DNA from: Nitrosomonadales bacterium
Lineage (GTDB): Bacteria > Pseudomonadota > Gammaproteobacteria > Burkholderiales > Nitrosomonadaceae
Assembly (NCBI GenBank): GCA_004525885.1
Contig: SPBV01000019.1
Coordinates: 1 to 14,709 of the forward strand
DNA: 14,709 nucleotides
Direction of reading: 5' to 3'
Below the pieces are notes generated by a model. That model did no database searches, was not told the origin of the DNA, and was given only the letters and a program-made list of their open reading frames with translations. Numbering within the stretch: position 1 is the first letter of the stretch; every line of letters starts with the position of its first letter. Shown here piece by piece: positions 14,581 through 14,709 of this stretch. The position numbers and the translations under genes are program-made.

Positions 14581-14709
14581 AATTATTTAAGATGTTTATC
14601 CTCTATACTTATGTGTGAGGGATGAACACTCCGATCTTAATAAATTGTTTCCATTATTCTTTCTGGCTGAAAAAATACAACGTTCATCAACTTCGGCTAG
14701 ATGGCGAAA
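14581..14709. other. Right-edge stretch with no assignable gene
   Basis: AT-rich sequence upstream of the dab operon that should hold its promoter; I see no convincing -35/-10 pair. On the - strand a frame is open from the window edge (14709) to a TAA at 14596-14598, about 37 codons, containing HLAEVDERCIFSARKNNGN. On the + strand a frame opens at ATG 14622 and runs off the edge. I recognise neither product, and either could be chance. Confidence 0.4.

Noticed and set aside
1..14709. CRISPR arrays, tRNA/rRNA genes, insertion sequences, phage genes
   Set aside because: None seen; no regularly spaced repeats, transposase motifs or structural RNA signatures were found.

Overview
The window reads as part of a chemolithoautotrophic betaproteobacterial chromosome, most likely Nitrosomonadales (Nitrosomonas-like). 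This is inferred from three things: a Ste24-type peptidase, pterin dehydratase and rsgA block of a kind I associate with that group; the moderately low GC of about 40-45% judged by eye; and a large inorganic-carbon uptake cluster. No sequence search was possible.

The left part (1-1958, + strand) is ordinary housekeeping: the C-terminal part of an M48/Ste24-type membrane metalloprotease cut by the window edge, a pterin-4a-carbinolamine dehydratase, and the circularly permuted GTPase RsgA, which starts at a TTG overlapping the preceding stop codon. This block converges on everything to its right.

The rest (2094-14421, all - strand) is one inorganic-carbon acquisition cluster. In transcription order it holds a NuoM-like subunit (here M1), DabA (DUF2309/UPF0753), DabB (short NuoL-like), two more NuoM-like subunits (M2, M3), a shortened CsoSCA-like beta-carbonic anhydrase, and a SulP anion transporter with a STAS domain. 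The first five genes are packed within 7 nt of each other or overlap, so they are almost certainly one operon. The last two follow after gaps of 131 and 96 bp and may have their own promoters. No electron-input subunits of complex I are present, so the NuoL/M-like proteins look like an ion-conducting membrane arm serving DabA. The working model is the DAB mechanism: ion-gradient-coupled one-way CO2 hydration at the DabA zinc site. SulP would import bicarbonate and the CsoSCA-like enzyme would interconvert CO2 and HCO3- in the cytosol. DabA plus NuoL/M-like partners is a known theme. What deserves attention is the set of four antiporter-like subunits, the CA-like gene without its carboxysomal N-terminus, and a NuoM-like subunit with altered channel residues.

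The right edge (14422-14709) holds no complete gene. It carries a degraded second copy of the ribosome binding site and first 22 codons of the CsoSCA-like gene, in the same orientation as the intact gene. The five-gene operon is therefore bracketed by two direct copies of that gene's 5' end.
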